Source: Lantana camara (lineage: Eukaryota > Streptophyta > Magnoliopsida > Lamiales > Verbenaceae). From it: a stretch of DNA of 64,000 nucleotides. Numbering within the stretch: position 1 is the stretch's first letter; every line of letters begins with the position of its first letter. The translations under genes were made by a program, and so were the position numbers. The DNA lies in the NCBI GenBank assembly GCA_037501455.1, contig CM074862.1, positions 86,513,501 to 86,577,500 of the forward strand, given 5' to 3'. The notes under the pieces were generated by a model. That model was not told the origin of the DNA. It worked only from the letters and a program-made list of their open reading frames with translations, and searched no databases. Positions 11,414 to 23,465 of the stretch are shown here, piece after piece.

Positions 11414-11634
11414 ATTTACCATTTTCCTTTTTCCCTCTTCTCCCAACTATACTCCATTCGATTTTGCTCAATTTTTTTTCTTTAAACCATTTCAAACCAG
11501 TTCTACTCAAAAGCAAAGCTTATACACCGAATTTATTCCACAAAGTCTCAAACCAGTCAAGACCTGAAACATAATTATTACACACAAAAGAAAGAAAGAA
11601 AAAAAAAAAAAAAAACTAGCCCTGAGGCAAGAGA

Positions 11635-12054
11635 TCATTTAGCAAGCTTAGAAGCTTCAAGATCAGCCGCCTTCTTGAGAAAACTATTATCATCGTCTTC
11701 AAGCGCCATCTGAATCGGATTAGACCCGAGACCGTCAGCAATAGCCAGCAGTATGTTCTTCAACTCATCCCCAAACTCCTTGTGATCCACCGTCCCACTC
11801 TTATCCAAGTCAAATTTCTCGAAAATAGAGTCGTAAAGCTTGGTCAGCTCCTCCGGCGGCGTGGCCACATCGACACCGAAGTGGGTCTCGATCAGCCGCA
11901 GCGACTCGAAGGCACGGCGGAGCTCCGATCGGGAGAGAACGCCGTCGTTGTTGAGGTCGAGGCCCGCGAAGGCCTCGTCGACGCTTTTCTGGAACTGGGC
12001 GTCGTCGTTGACGAAGGAACGGACTGTTGTACCGTCGATTATCACCACTCCCAT
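11635..12054 (-). CDS. EF-hand calcium-binding protein, intronless, 139 aa
   Basis: The protein has two EF-hand loops. The first is D33-L-N-N-D-G-V-L-S-R-S-E44, the second D82-L-D-K-S-G-T-V-D-H-K-E93. Both keep the acidic residues at loop positions 1, 3 or 5 and 12 and the central glycine, so both should bind calcium. The N-terminus (MGVVIIDGTTVRSF) and the C-terminal ADGLGSNPIQ and DDDNSFLKKAA segments match a small conserved plant family of uncharacterised EF-hand proteins of similar length. There is no signal peptide, membrane segment or extra effector domain, which suggests a soluble calcium sensor. The start is the first ATG of the frame with the conserved N-terminus; the gene has no introns. 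The target protein is unknown. Confidence 0.9.
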   Translation of the reverse strand: MGVVIIDGTTVRSFVNDDAQFQKSVDEAFAGLDLNNDGVLSRSELRRAFESLRLIETHFGVDVATPPEELTKLYDSIFEKFDLDKSGTVDHKEFGDELKNILLAIADGLGSNPIQMALEDDDNSFLKKAADLEASKLAK

Positions 12055-12210
12055 ATCTAATCACTGTGTGTGTTTGTTGTTGCTCTTTCAGAAAGGTTTG
12101 ATTTTTTGTGGGTAGAAATAGAATTGTCAATTGTGTAATAGGTAAGGTAAGGTTCGTAGACGGAATTTGGGCACGTGGTTTTTGTCGGATGGTTGTGGGC
12201 GGGGCACCTA

Positions 12211-12222
12211 GGATATAAATAA
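12211..12222 (-). promoter_or_regulatory. Possible TATA element of the EF-hand gene
   Basis: On the minus strand the sequence reads TTATTTATATCC, about 160 bp upstream of the start at 12054. The position fits a core promoter, but the word is AT-rich and reads better as a TATA box on the opposite strand, where no gene follows. Confidence 0.3.
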
Positions 12223-12322
12223 GGAAAATATCTTGCGCTAATTCGAATATATTCCTTAAATTTATTTTTATGTATTTCAAATTTATAATTAAATTTTCTT
12301 TTTTCAATATACACCAACTTGT

Positions 12323-13912
12323 CTTGGAAAATGAATCATTAAATCAACCCCTATTGGCTCAAATCCATGATTAGATGGTAATAGTGTTGCCGGTTTTTAT
12401 AGAAAAATTGTATTATATTTGTTTTATTTTGATATGAATGTATCGTAGTGATATATGAATGTATCGTAAGAGACTTTAGAGCAGTTTCGGGCTTATAAAA
12501 AAAAGGGGATGAAAGAGATAGATAATACGGTAAGACTGATCAACCGGGAGAAACTTAGAGGAGAAGAGACTTAGAAAAATATATTAGAAATTCTATAAAT
12601 ATTATTGTTTAACGTAAAACAAACCTCGTCTAACGAAGAGGTATCCTGAAACCCTTAAAACTTGCGAAATATTGAATCCTATCGTATCCCTATCCCTATC
12701 ATATTTTCTTTTAGATCAATAACTTTATAAAAATTGTACTTTATTTGTTTTATTCCTTTTAAATTAAGAGCTTTATATTATGTATAAAAGAGACCCTAAA
12801 ACTTTTAAAATTATATAAATATGTATTTAAAGTATATTTTCATATATAATACCAAAAATGTACACGTAAATATTGATGAAAAGTACTCTTTAAAATTCAT
12901 CTTCTAATTTATAAAACATAAATAATTTGTATTTATTACCTCTCTTTAACTCCTTTGTTTTATAATTTAATTTATTGATTTCTCCGAAATTTATTTTGGT
13001 TTATCCTTGACTAGTTCTTCTTCTTTTTCCAAATGTCCACACGGCTTCCTGCCTTCCCAAATGTCAAACGGAAATCTGGTTATAAACTCCAACAAAAAAA
13101 TCTCATTACGACTTATATAGGTTTCAATAAAATATTTTGTAGGATAAAAAGGAATTAAAAATTTTAATTAGAACTCTTAAATAAAGTATTTAACTCATAC
13201 ATAAGACAAGAAGAATTTTATTTTTTTCACGAAAATATTTTACAAGCATTTTATATGTTCCGGAAAAAGGAAAATATTTCAGACACTCAAAACACTAAAA
13301 CACACAAAAAGAGAGTTTTACATAAGACCTTTTGAATTCAATACAACGTGTCCTCCTCTATAGAACATAAATCTATTTATAAACTCTGATCTAAATTCTA
13401 TTTAATTTGGTGTGAAATTTTTATTTGAAATATGATATTTTATGCTTCAATGGTATAGATTTTATAGGCACTTTTTTGCGGTTGAGATGTCGCCGATACC
13501 TTTATCTGCCACTGGTTGAATGGAGCCTAACATCATGGCACCCGTTACTCCTTGCTTATCTAAGTGCTTATATCATTGATAGTTATCACCCGATCAACTT
13601 GCAAGCTTTCTATCTAATTTTTATAGTGCAGAAAAATTTATATTTTTTTAATTTATCAATAAATTGTATCAAGTGAGGAAAAATTATTTTTCCTCCTTTG
13701 ATTAACAAAATCCAATCTCGTACACTCATTAGGGTCTCGAATTTATATTTGAATAGATTTTCTACGATACTATGAATGACTTTGATTCCCAAAGTTAAGT
13801 GTGGATGATCCATTCTTTATTATTATAGATATTCTTTAGTGGTTTATTTCTCTATTCTAACTCTTTCGACGATGATCATGAAAAACACCTCATGTCAGTA
13901 GAATTTTCATTC
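12323..13912. other. Gene-free AT-rich stretch
   Basis: I see no gene or clear element. The duplicated word ATGAATGTATCGTA occurs near 12433-12470. The short frame at 13425-13676 has no recognisable domain and is rejected. Confidence 0.5.
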
Positions 13913-14203
13913 AGGGGGGTCGACCAAAACATGATACTAAAAAAAAAAAATTCGTCTAGGGGGTCGACCAAAGCATAATACTAAAGAAAAAATAACAAGT
14001 GAAATTCAACTATTTTTTTTAAAGTACTTACAAGTTTGTGTGGTCTCAATTATTAATAATCTACTATATTGACCCTCACTAGTATAATTTTAACTTTGAT
14101 GGGGGGTCAATAAAGAAAAATTTCATAAAATTACATATACATATATCTATAAAATTGAAGGGGGTCAATCGTACCCCATTGGGGCAAGGTGGCTCCGCCA
14201 CTG
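13913..14203 (-). mobile_element. Rearranged relative of the 4774 hAT element, one terminus missing
   Basis: The right end GGCTCCGCCACTG (14191-14203) is the terminal repeat of the hAT element at 4774-5858, and the GGGGTCAAT blocks correspond to that element's left end. The segment TTTAAAGTACTTACAAGTTTGTG corresponds to its right subterminal sequence in inverted order. The far terminus is lost. Instead a GGGGGTCGACCAAA(A/G)CAT motif is present twice, at about 13916 and 13960. At 291 bp it is a doubly rearranged, non-mobile remnant. Confidence 0.75.
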
Positions 14204-16900
14204 CCTCATGCCATATATATATTTAATTATCAGATTCCTGAAATATGACGTAGAACTTGAGAACGATTTTTTTTACTGTAATGAATTTACTTATTGTAAC
14301 TTTATGACATCATCAAATTGGATCTCTCTCTCAAATTTATACTTGGGTAGATATATCAATAAACCCAAAATAAGCGTATTAATTTGGAGATGTACCCATA
14401 ATAGTTAATACAAGTTAACCTTGGATACGTATTATTTCATTTCGTTTGGAAAATAATATTGTATTTGTATTCTCCATGCTATCTGTATTTAGTAATATGT
14501 CAATTATGTAACTTTCTATAATTGCTCTTGTTACTTTTTCTATGCTTGTCAAATTTTTAAGGCTTTTAATCTTTTTCTTTTTATTTTTTGTTTGCAAATT
14601 TTTATCTTATTTTATATATTTTTTATTTTCTTTATTGTTTTTATGTTCCTTAACATGTTCTTCAAGAACTGTATTTAACCTCGTTATGTTGTTTATATTA
14701 TTAATCGAATAATTATTTAAGTGGCTTATTTTATTAATTATGAGATTTATAGCATATAACTTATGATGCACGGATACGAAGATATAAATACAATACGACA
14801 CGGATACGACGATACGAATTTTTTTAAAATTTTACGATTCCAACACGATTAATCTATTATATATATAAATAAATATATTTTATTAACATAATATATGTAA
14901 CATAAAATACTTATAGAAATTGTAATATAAAAAATTCAAATAAGTTTTTATTATTTCATTTTTCTCTCCAAAACACCCGAAAAATATTAAAAAATGTCTA
15001 AATTTTTTTGTAGAGTTATAAAATTTGTCCAGCCCTATTCGATCCGTGTCGGACACTTTACCCATCCATGCCCGACACCATCCTTTTTAATTTTTTTTTT
15101 TTCACATTTCAATTGTGTCCGACACGTGTTGAATTGTGTTCTAGACGTGTCCATATTTGATACGTGTCCGACACTATACGGGAACATTCTTTGGATTGTC
15201 CGTGCACTAGAGCATGTAACTTTTTTTTTATTACATCCGCACACCCAAACAGCATTTGAACTCAGAACCTTACCTTAAAGAATGAACCCGTTAATAATTC
15301 TATCTGTCTCGAATTGATAATGGGATGTTAAAAAAAAAAAAAAAAAAAAGGTTGCTGGGGATCCACTCGATGGTCATTCTTTGGAGGAATTACCGCACAT
15401 ATCATTGTTTAACACAATAAGCCCACTGGATTTAGTTAATTTGTACAACATTCAAACATTCGTATTTTCAAAGTGGGCCTCCAAATCTTTGGGGCTTTAG
15501 TTGATTATGTTCCATGTCATAGCTATTGTTACATTTACTGTTGTCCATTCTTTGATCTGAATCATTAATTTTTTATCACATTGATGATCGTCATGTTTAA
15601 GTTCTCCCAATAAAATTTAGTAACACAATTATGTACGTACAAGATAAGTAGTTCGTTTTAGAGTCAAGAATTGTATCCGCCAAGTAATATAGTAAATAAT
15701 TATAGCTTAAACACAGTATTAATTTAGTTGTAAGAACTTTCAAATTTGTAAAAGATATTATTTTACCACAAGTTGTATGACGAAACCAATACCCGTTTTC
15801 CCCGGAACGGCCAGCCAGATGATGAATACAAGAATGCCTTTAGGACCAACTGTTATTTTGTACTGATTGATCGAAATATGTTCGAATAGCATTACCCTTT
15901 ATGCCATACTAAGAGTTTTGTCTGACAACTATACCCATAAATAGTGATAAATTTTGGTATTGCCCGGTTATTAATAAAATCTCTTGATCTCCTTATGCAA
16001 AAGAACTTGGAAATTATAATTTGGCCGGCCATGGACACAAGTATATGCAGAATGAACATGGAAAACGTGAGAAATATTTAAGGAGAAAAAGGGCAACATG
16101 TATAGTGTAAATGAAAGTATGAAGCACCACATTTTTAGACAAAAATGAGCTCGAAATGGGAGTGACCTATTCGAACACATAATCCACTTATCCACATGAT
16201 ATTTACTATGAAAATGGAGAATGAAATCGATCGATCACATATAGGTTACAATTAGGTAAATTAGGTACGTAGAGTACTATTGTCGAGCTTTAATGAATTA
16301 AACTTGACTATCTGCAAAATAGGAATCTATTGGATAAGCAAAGATTTATGATGTTCTACTTCATCAAATAGATATGAATTAGTTAATCCGAGCTAGCTAC
16401 TTCAAGGGTTAATATCTTTTGAGGGACTTCATATATTAATTAGCAACCTTCCCATTTTAATTAGAGTCGGAGTTAGGAGTTAGGACTCAATATATATGAC
16501 AGGACAAAATTTTAAATTTCTTTTTTTTCCTATCATTTGATGGAATGAAATTACCACATCAATTTAAATTTTCTATACAAAAATAAGATATTAAGCCAAT
16601 AACTCTTTCAAAAAAACACACACACAAAAATTTAAGGTTGGAGTAATGACTAGCTTCGTCCATGTCTTCATCCTTAATATTTAGTTACGAAACATTAGTT
16701 TATCACGTATCTATTTATTTGGTTATTCTCCTAAAAATTTTCGTCAATCAAATAATAAATATAAAAAACTCATCCTCTCATTTTGTGGCTGAATATATTG
16801 GGTCAAATCCTTGGGCCCAACCGGCGGCTCCAATATGAAAATACTCTGATCACTTTTGAACTCTTAGTTTAAGCAAATAATATCCTCTTTTAAGCTGAAA
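14204..16900. other. Gene-free AT-rich stretch with a repeat copy
   Basis: There is no gene. At 14762-14880 there is a minus-strand copy of a dispersed repeat marked by CACGGATACGACGATACGAA. Related GTGTCCGACAC words recur at 15045-15175. A 20-A run is at 15330-15349. The rest is unremarkable. Confidence 0.5.
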
Positions 16901-17067
16901 AATTCTACTTTAGACCTAATTCGATCGAACCCAACCAATTAAAAAATAAGTGTAATTATCATTTGATTTGTCATTCTTTCTAAATTTTTTATCAAAACCA
17001 CAAGACAAGTGTAAAACACTCGACCCTTATTAAATCGGTTTGGTGTAGCCATGCTCGAGGTAGAATT
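16901..17067 (-). mobile_element. MITE, copy 1 of an inverted pair
   Basis: It begins AATTCTACTTTAGACC and ends GAGGTAGAATT, short terminal inverted repeats. Internally it shares AAGTGTAAAACACTCG, AAATCGGTTTGG and ATCATTTGATTTGTCA with the reverse complement of the unit at 17411-17582. It has no coding content. A third, more diverged relative appears near 63140-63320. Confidence 0.65.
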
Positions 17068-17410
17068 TCCCTTTTAAGCTCAGAGTTCTTAGTTTAAGCA
17101 AATTAATCTCCTCTCTTAAACTCTTGGCTTTTGATTACCACGGTAATATATTGAAAAGAGAGAGTTAAATCTTTTTTTAACCTCATGCCTCCTGGTTATG
17201 ATGATCACGGTAATACATTTTTTGTTTTAAATTATCGTCTTTTATGAACACAACGTACACTCTGTCATTAATTTGGTCAAATTATGTTTAAAATTTAAAT
17301 TAGAATTACACTTAATTATTTGATAAAATATTAGTTTCTTAAATTAGATTTTTCGGTGCAAAGTATGTATATATCCGTTAAATCCGTATTTTCAACCTTT
17401 AAAGTTGGGT
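17068..17410. other. Spacer between the two MITE copies
   Basis: There is no gene. It contains two copies of a CACGGTAATA(T/C)A word (17139 and 17207) in similar contexts, probably fragments of another small repeat. Confidence 0.4.
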
Positions 17411-17582
17411 AATTCTAGCCCGAGCCTGGTTCGGCCAAACCGGTGTAACGAGAGGACGAGTGTTTTACACTTGCCGTGTGGTTGGTGGAAAATTCAGGGA
17501 GAGTGACCAATCAAATGGCAAGTGTAATATATTTGCTTTTTAATTGATTTGAGCTCCGCCAAGCCTGGTCTGGGTTAGAATT
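17411..17582 (+). mobile_element. MITE, copy 2 of an inverted pair
   Basis: Its ends are AATTCTAGCCCGAG and TCTGGGTTAGAATT, imperfect inverted repeats. Inside are TTCGGCCAAACCGG, CGAGTGTTTTACACTTGCC and AATGGCAAGTGTAATAT, all found inverted in the 16901-17067 copy. It is 172 bp and non-coding. The clear ends make it the best-preserved member in the window. Confidence 0.7.
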
Positions 17583-18001
17583 TTCCTTTAAAGTTAAAAG
17601 CTAATTGGTCCAAGGGACTAATTTCACTTATTCACTTTAAGCAAACTAATTGGTCACTTTTTTTACATAGATTTTGTTAAAAAGCCAAATCGAAACATTA
17701 GATCAGTGACGAATCTATAGATCATTAGAAAAAAAAAAAAACATATACAAGAAAGGCAACAAAATTCCCAGCAAAATTAAATACTATGAAGCCTTAATTA
17801 ATCTGAAAAATTACGCCAGAAAATAAAAAAAAACAATGCAAAATAAGCGAAGAAAATTAGGAAAAGTGGGGGGAAAAGAGGAGTAGTATATGCACAGAAA
17901 ACCATGGATACAAGGAAGGAAACACTCTACAAACTTCACATCTAACTTACAAAACTAACCGTAATTAAAAAAAGAGGACATACATCCTATTCCTCCCACG
18001 A
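17583..18001. other. Probable 3' flank of the small membrane-protein gene
   Basis: There is no separate gene. The part nearest 18002 should be the 3' UTR of the minus-strand gene that ends there. No canonical poly(A) signal could be fixed among the many A/T runs. Confidence 0.4.
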
Positions 18002-18355
18002 TTAACTGAGCAGAGGAAACCAGCGTTCTCTGAAATCGGACTGATAAGAAATCATGAAAAAAAGGAGCACGAGCAACAATCCAACACCCCAGGGCGTACC
18101 TCCGGCGCGGTGGAAGGAGTCCTGCTCCGGCAGCGGGATGAAGAAGAAGGAGGACATCTCGAAAGTAGAGAGCAAATGCACGGCCAGCAGGAGCAGCAGC
18201 GGCGACACCATGAGTAGGAGCTTGATCTGGTCGAAGAGGCCTTCGAAGATGGACTCGTAGTTGATGTACCAGGTGATTCCGACGAAGGTGGAGAGTATGA
18301 GGAGGAAGAAGCAGAGGTGGAGGGGCATCGGAGATGGATCGTAGCTGTTCGCCAT
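18002..18355 (-). CDS. Small plant transmembrane protein, function unknown, 117 aa
   Basis: The start chosen is the ATG at 18355 (MANSYDPSPMPLH). The open frame extends 49 codons further upstream only because of a GA-rich leader that sits below the TATA box. Three hydrophobic segments are visible: about residues 11-32 (LCFFLLILSTFVGITWYI), 44-63 (IKLLLMVSPLLLLLAVHLL) and 86-103 (PWGVGLLLVLLFFMISY). The C-terminal GGTPWGVGLLLVLLFFMISYQ and the ending RWFPLLS are typical of a conserved family of about 110-120-residue plant membrane proteins without known function. The gene is intronless. No catalytic or transport motif is seen. Confidence 0.85.
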   Translation of the reverse strand: MANSYDPSPMPLHLCFFLLILSTFVGITWYINYESIFEGLFDQIKLLLMVSPLLLLLAVHLLSTFEMSSFFFIPLPEQDSFHRAGGTPWGVGLLLVLLFFMISYQSDFRERWFPLLS

Positions 18356-18460
18356 ACTTGCGCGTCTTTCTCTTTCTCTTTCTCTTTCTGTGTGGAAAGT
18401 GTGATTAGTGTTATAGATGACTGTTTCGCGTTGTGTGGTGAGGATTGTTGTTTTGGGGGA

Positions 18461-18470
18461 GTTTATATAG
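18461..18470 (-). promoter_or_regulatory. TATA box of the small membrane-protein gene
   Basis: CTATATAAAC on the minus strand lies about 105 bp upstream of the ATG at 18355. It is followed by a GA-rich (AGAAAG) leader at 18365-18390. Placement and sequence match a plant core promoter and support the 18355 start. Confidence 0.65.
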
Positions 18471-18509
18471 ACGAGTGCTGATGTTTGCGGGTGATTTGCC
18501 ACTGTGCAT

Positions 18510-19545
18510 AGGGATTGAGCTGCTACGCGCCTTCAAGGTAAGTGCAAGTCACACGCCTAAGATTTTAGCATTGCAATAGAGACAATTTTAATGGTTGGCT
18601 GGCTTAGTTTCTATAATGGTTGGCTGATTTAGCATTGATAATGAATGGTTCGCTGAATTTGATTTTTCTGTGATGTTTTTATTTTATTTTGATAATTTAA
18701 TTTTGTATCGAACCCTGTTGAAATAATTTTGATAAAAATTATATCGTACCGAATCGAAAATTTCGATTTGATATTCGGTATGTCTAAAATTCTATATACT
18801 GAAATACCAATTTGGTGGAATGCAGTCCTCTACTTGTATTGCATAGGGGATAAAGTATATTTTGAGACATCCTACATAGGTTGTAGTGGAAAGATAGGTA
18901 TAATTGAGTCCTTTTCGTATGTTTTTAGTAGCAATTTGTTAAATGATGATTTAGTGAGTGTTTGTATATATAAGAGTTAGTTGTACGATGATGGCGTTCA
19001 AGAATCAAAAAGAATGTACGTATAACGTATTAATAGTTATGATTCTAATATTTTCGTCCATTAAATTTGGCGGGTATATGTAATCTTTGATATAGAAATT
19101 ATAGAGTATAGACACGCTTGTCCTATAAGGTACGTCATGATAATTATACACAAAATTAAGGGAAAATTTTAGAGGATAGGTAAATCCATAAATTGAATAT
19201 TTTTTTGTATGCAATATTAAAATACTATAAATTAGTGTACTTTAACGATTTTAATACTATATTAGTTTAGTGAATATTTTTCCATCAATGATAGTTATAT
19301 ATTGGAATACTCGATTTAGAAATCTTTGATAAGTTATATGTAGCTCAATTTAAACGTATTATGTCAACATTTCAAACCCTGTCAAATGATACTACGTGCC
19401 AATTGATCCCAGGTGGAGAAGATCCACCTATGCTAGATTTTGGAAAAAATAAATCACTCCTTATGAGGTGTCAATCGAGGTCAATTTCATCATGCCCTCG
19501 GAACCTCTCATCCTAGAGCCAATTTTGAGGGCATGAAACCATTTC
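18510..19545. other. Gene-free stretch left of the LTR element
   Basis: I see no gene. Repeated ATGGTTGGCTG(A/G)(T/C)T words occur at 18590-18660. Sequence from about 19380 continues, after removal of the 19551-26606 insertion, into 26612 onwards, so it is the left flank of the insertion site. Confidence 0.5.
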
Positions 19546-19550
19546 AAGGG

Positions 19551-22500
19551 TGTAACAGCCCGAAACAGGGGCAAGATAAAAATTACGAAAATACCCCTAC
19601 AGCTCAAAAATATTCCTACATTTCCCAAAACACTTTCACTACCCAATATTTTAACCAAAAGAATCCTCACATTATTTCGAGGATCGTGATACTCTCCGTA
19701 AACCATAATTCCCATCCTAGCTCCCGTAGTATCAAAACCCGGCAAAAACCCTAACTTATGATTCGATCATCAATAAATCCCTACTCATCTACTTTTTGAT
19801 ATTCAAAATTATAACCAAAACGATCCTTAAATTATTTTATGAATTTTCATGCATTTACTAAAAACTCGATTTCACCATAGCATATTTTATAAATATTTTC
19901 CTTTCCAATAATCATCATTTTATTTTGAACAAATTAGCTTTTATTCAATAGTCGAAATTATACTTGAAAGGATCCTTGAATTTTCCTCTACATTATAATG
20001 ATTTTTCCCATCTTTAATCTCTATCATAGCTTCGTTTATATAATTTTCTCTTGATTTTCATCATCTTTCATATTCATAATTTATAAACGAAAGCTCTAAA
20101 TATTTCACATTTATAATCAAAACAAAGCTCATTTTTCACCCATGCTTTCATTAATTCACTACTTCAATCTTTTATCTCTCGACTCTTGAATAAATTTTAT
20201 ATTATTTTTACATTTATTTTTATTCAAAATGACATCATCCATGACCACATGATCTTCTAGAAGGATTAAACAAATGAATGTAATTTCTCCACATTATTTA
20301 GTTAATTACCTAGCATTTGTTTAACATGTAATTTAACCACATCTCCTAATTTATTACCAAGCATTTGTTGAAATCATAAGCAACCACATCTCCCATAAAC
20401 TCTCATTTATTGCTTAGAAACCCCTCATGACTACCTATAAATACCCCCCTTAAGTCTCATTTATACCTCACAAATCAACACACAAAATCACTCTCTTCTC
20501 TCCATTTCTCACGCCACTCTCTCCCTTCTCTCTCTAAGGTATGTTTTTCTTTTATTATTTCATGCTTTATATTATGTTCTTAGTATAATATAGTCATAGC
20601 ATACTTAGATTTAATTAAATTATGCTTTAGGAATTTATTTTATGGAATATATGCTATTAATGCTAGTTTAGGAAAAATGTGATAAGATATATGCATTTTA
20701 TTTAATTAAATGCATGAGTTATGATATGATATGATATGAATATGTGTTTAAATAATTATGATCTTGTTTGATTAAATTCATGCCTAGAATAATTTATTTA
20801 GAATTATTCTCATAGAGAATTCATATATTTTGCTATATTATGCTTCAATCTTATGTTATGAATATGAATGTAATTGAACATGTTACACACCCTCTTTGAA
20901 TATTCAAATAGGCTCAAGAACATGTTCATGTTGTTCTTGAACAATTTTAAGTGCACGTGTGATAGTGTGTGAGTGTGTGTGTTCGATTTTGTGTTATAAA
21001 GTGTTTAATTCATAAGAAATTGACTAGTAAATGTTTTAAATAGTAATTTTGACTTTTTGGTCAACCCATAAGCTGATAATTTCGAAAATAATATTAAAAT
21101 AATTATAAAATTAGTTTTGGAATTTTTAAATAAAGATTTTATCCGAATTTTCTAAAAAATCGGTAAATTATGGATTATTTTCGAAATATAACCTACATTG
21201 TCAAATTAAATTCTAAGTTCTATTTCTAATGTTATAATTAAGATTATAATGTGATTAATAAATATTTAAGTGGTTAAAGAATTCATGAAACCTGATTAAT
21301 TACTTAACTTCCCTTAAACGGTTGAAATTAGAGTCTATCGGGAATTCTTTAACATGACATAATTTCTGTGTTTACTTGATGTAATCCTTTTTATGCATGA
21401 ACATTATGTGTTTTATGTGCTTATTTGATTAACATTAAGAACCTAGTTCTAAGCCTATAGTAGTTAATACTTTCAGGCTCACTGGAATCCACATTACAAT
21501 GTCTGTCTACCGGTATAGGTGAGGGTTAAAATGTTTTCAACTGGAATCATGCTATATATATGTATCTATATAAAAACTATTTTTAAGCCTACCCATCATA
21601 TTGATTTACTACCCTATATACATATTATTGTACTATAATGTCCCTCTTAAGGGAAAAATACTTTCATACCGGAATCAACGTTTTACTAGAACATTATATA
21701 TTTCAAGTCCATTTTATCAAAACATTGATTCCGGGTTATGCAAGCAAAATATTGTTCTCGATTCCTGTTATGGGCCCCGGCTGTATCCGTAGCGAGCAAT
21801 TACCCGGAAGGTATCGGGCCGAGGGTATTGTTGGTGTTGTGGACTGCCACCACCTCTTGGTAGTGGTTTAACTGGAGGTTAGTTACTCCACGCCAAGGGA
21901 TGAGGGAGAGATAGCTGCCTCCCGAATCTAGTTCGTGGTCTCTAGGGTTTGATTCCCTATTGACATCAAGGAGTAGTGGAGTTAATATTCTTGATTTTAT
22001 TGAAGTATCGGAGCCTGATCAGCCCGATACTATTTTACCAACTATTCAAGGAGTTATGGGTGGAAAGGCCTAGCTTGCGGGCAATAATGTTCTTGTTACA
22101 AACGGTTCATATTTCTACAAATATTCCAAACTACCCCTATCCCTGTTTTACAATTATTATGAACTGTTTCCTATTTGCTATATCCTATTGCTATTATTTC
22201 AGATCAAGATCTTCTTGATCATATACATAAATATATATACACATATACATATAAGTTATTATACCCCCTTCACTTAGTCACTTTGACTAACCCTCTCGCC
22301 TATTTTTAAAATGCATGATTTCAGGAATCAATGAACGACAACTAGAGGTATCTTGAAGCACTACAACCGTAGGTTGGATCCGATCCTAAGAGTACATTGT
22401 CTTGAGCCTACTCTCTGCAGAAACAAACCATCTCATACTTTGTCCTTGCATGTCAACCTGTTGTACTCTTTTGCGAACTACTTTGATCAATAATGATAAT

Positions 22501-22690
22501 CCTTGCTCATTGTACGTTAACCTCCCCGCTCATTGGTAAAGTTGAATCTCTTTATCTTCCGCTGCACTGTGTCACATACTCCATTCATTTATTATCCTGA
22601 CCGTTCGCCGTAGTATTTCCTGAATGTTGGGTCTAACCTCCACTCAGGGAGTATTGCGGTGCGGGGTTGTAGTGTTGGGGAGGCGCTACA
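19551..22690 (+). repeat. 5' LTR (3140 bp)
   Basis: It starts TGTAACAGCCCG and ends GCGCTACA. A CCTATAAATACCCC word at 20435-20450, followed by a CT-rich stretch (20490-20540), is a plausible TATA and transcription start region. A TCTCTAAGGTATG donor-like site follows at 20533-20544. A GC-rich block near 21770-21900 produces short frames duplicated exactly in the other LTR. Confidence 0.93.
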
Positions 22691-22697
22691 ATTAAAG

Positions 22698-22709
22698 TGG
22701 TATCAGAGC
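22698..22709 (+). other. Primer-binding site, initiator tRNA-Met
   Basis: TGGTATCAGAGC lies 7 bp after the 5' LTR and is complementary to the 3' end of plant initiator tRNA-Met. This is the usual primer for plant gypsy and copia elements. Confidence 0.92.
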
Positions 22710-23453
22710 CCCAGGTTGCGGAAATCTGGGGTTCATCATTCATAGAATCTCATATGTACTCTCGTGTCTTTAGTGCTGAAATCGTGATCAATCACTGTTG
22801 GGGCGGCCGACCAGCATGTGATTTGTTACAATTGTAGTACTAAACCCTTCTTCGATCAAGTCAAGTATACAGTCTTAATCCATACCAAAATCTCAAGTTC
22901 TATCAAATCCTTCAATTATCAAATTCTTGGTAGATTCGGTTACAAGATCTACATCTCCTTCATCATACTAGTATTCCTAAGTCATGGAAACACTTCACTT
23001 ATTCGTTCAAATCCTAAGTTATTAGAATTGCTTCAAGATACCAGTAGGACCGAAAACTAACTTATTAATTTCCTGTGCCTTTATATTGCTTTATCTTCGC
23101 TAAGGATGTTTTGTCTGTTAATTGCTATTACTTGCAAATTTTAATTTTGCGATCATCTGCACATCATTTTCAACTACCATGCATTATATTATCTCTATAA
23201 GGGTGGTTGCAGCTTAAAATTGTCATCCCCAAAGTTGTTAAAGGTATGCATTCTAAACACGCCAGTTACTGATCCTGGCGCCATGCATTCATTGCATCAC
23301 TTATGTGCGCATTCAAATTTCTTACTTGAACAATTGCCTTATGTGTTTAAAAGCAAGTTCTCTTTTGGAAACCTGCTTATCATGGATGGAGGATACCAAC
23401 ATTACTTTAAGTTATTATGAAACACGAGGAGAATCTGAGGACAGATTCTTTTT

Positions 23454-23465
23454 AAGGGGGAAGGA
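23454..23465 (+). other. Polypurine tract
   Basis: AAGGGGGAAGGA ends one base before the 3' LTR. It is the expected plus-strand primer site and confirms the orientation. Confidence 0.88.

Noticed and set aside
11199..11574. Frames of 105 and 95 codons on opposite strands
   Set aside because: Both run through the tRNA-Ser gene and have no protein similarity I recognise.
12057..12317. Minus-strand frames upstream of the EF-hand gene
   Set aside because: They cover the promoter and 5' leader in other frames; composition is unlike coding sequence.
18356..18502. Upstream extension of the small membrane protein by 49 residues
   Set aside because: It would include an ERERERER run from a GA repeat and extends to or past the TATA box.
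21601..22218. Short frames repeated at 25517-26134
   Set aside because: They lie in the two LTRs and are duplicated only because the LTRs are; no domain.
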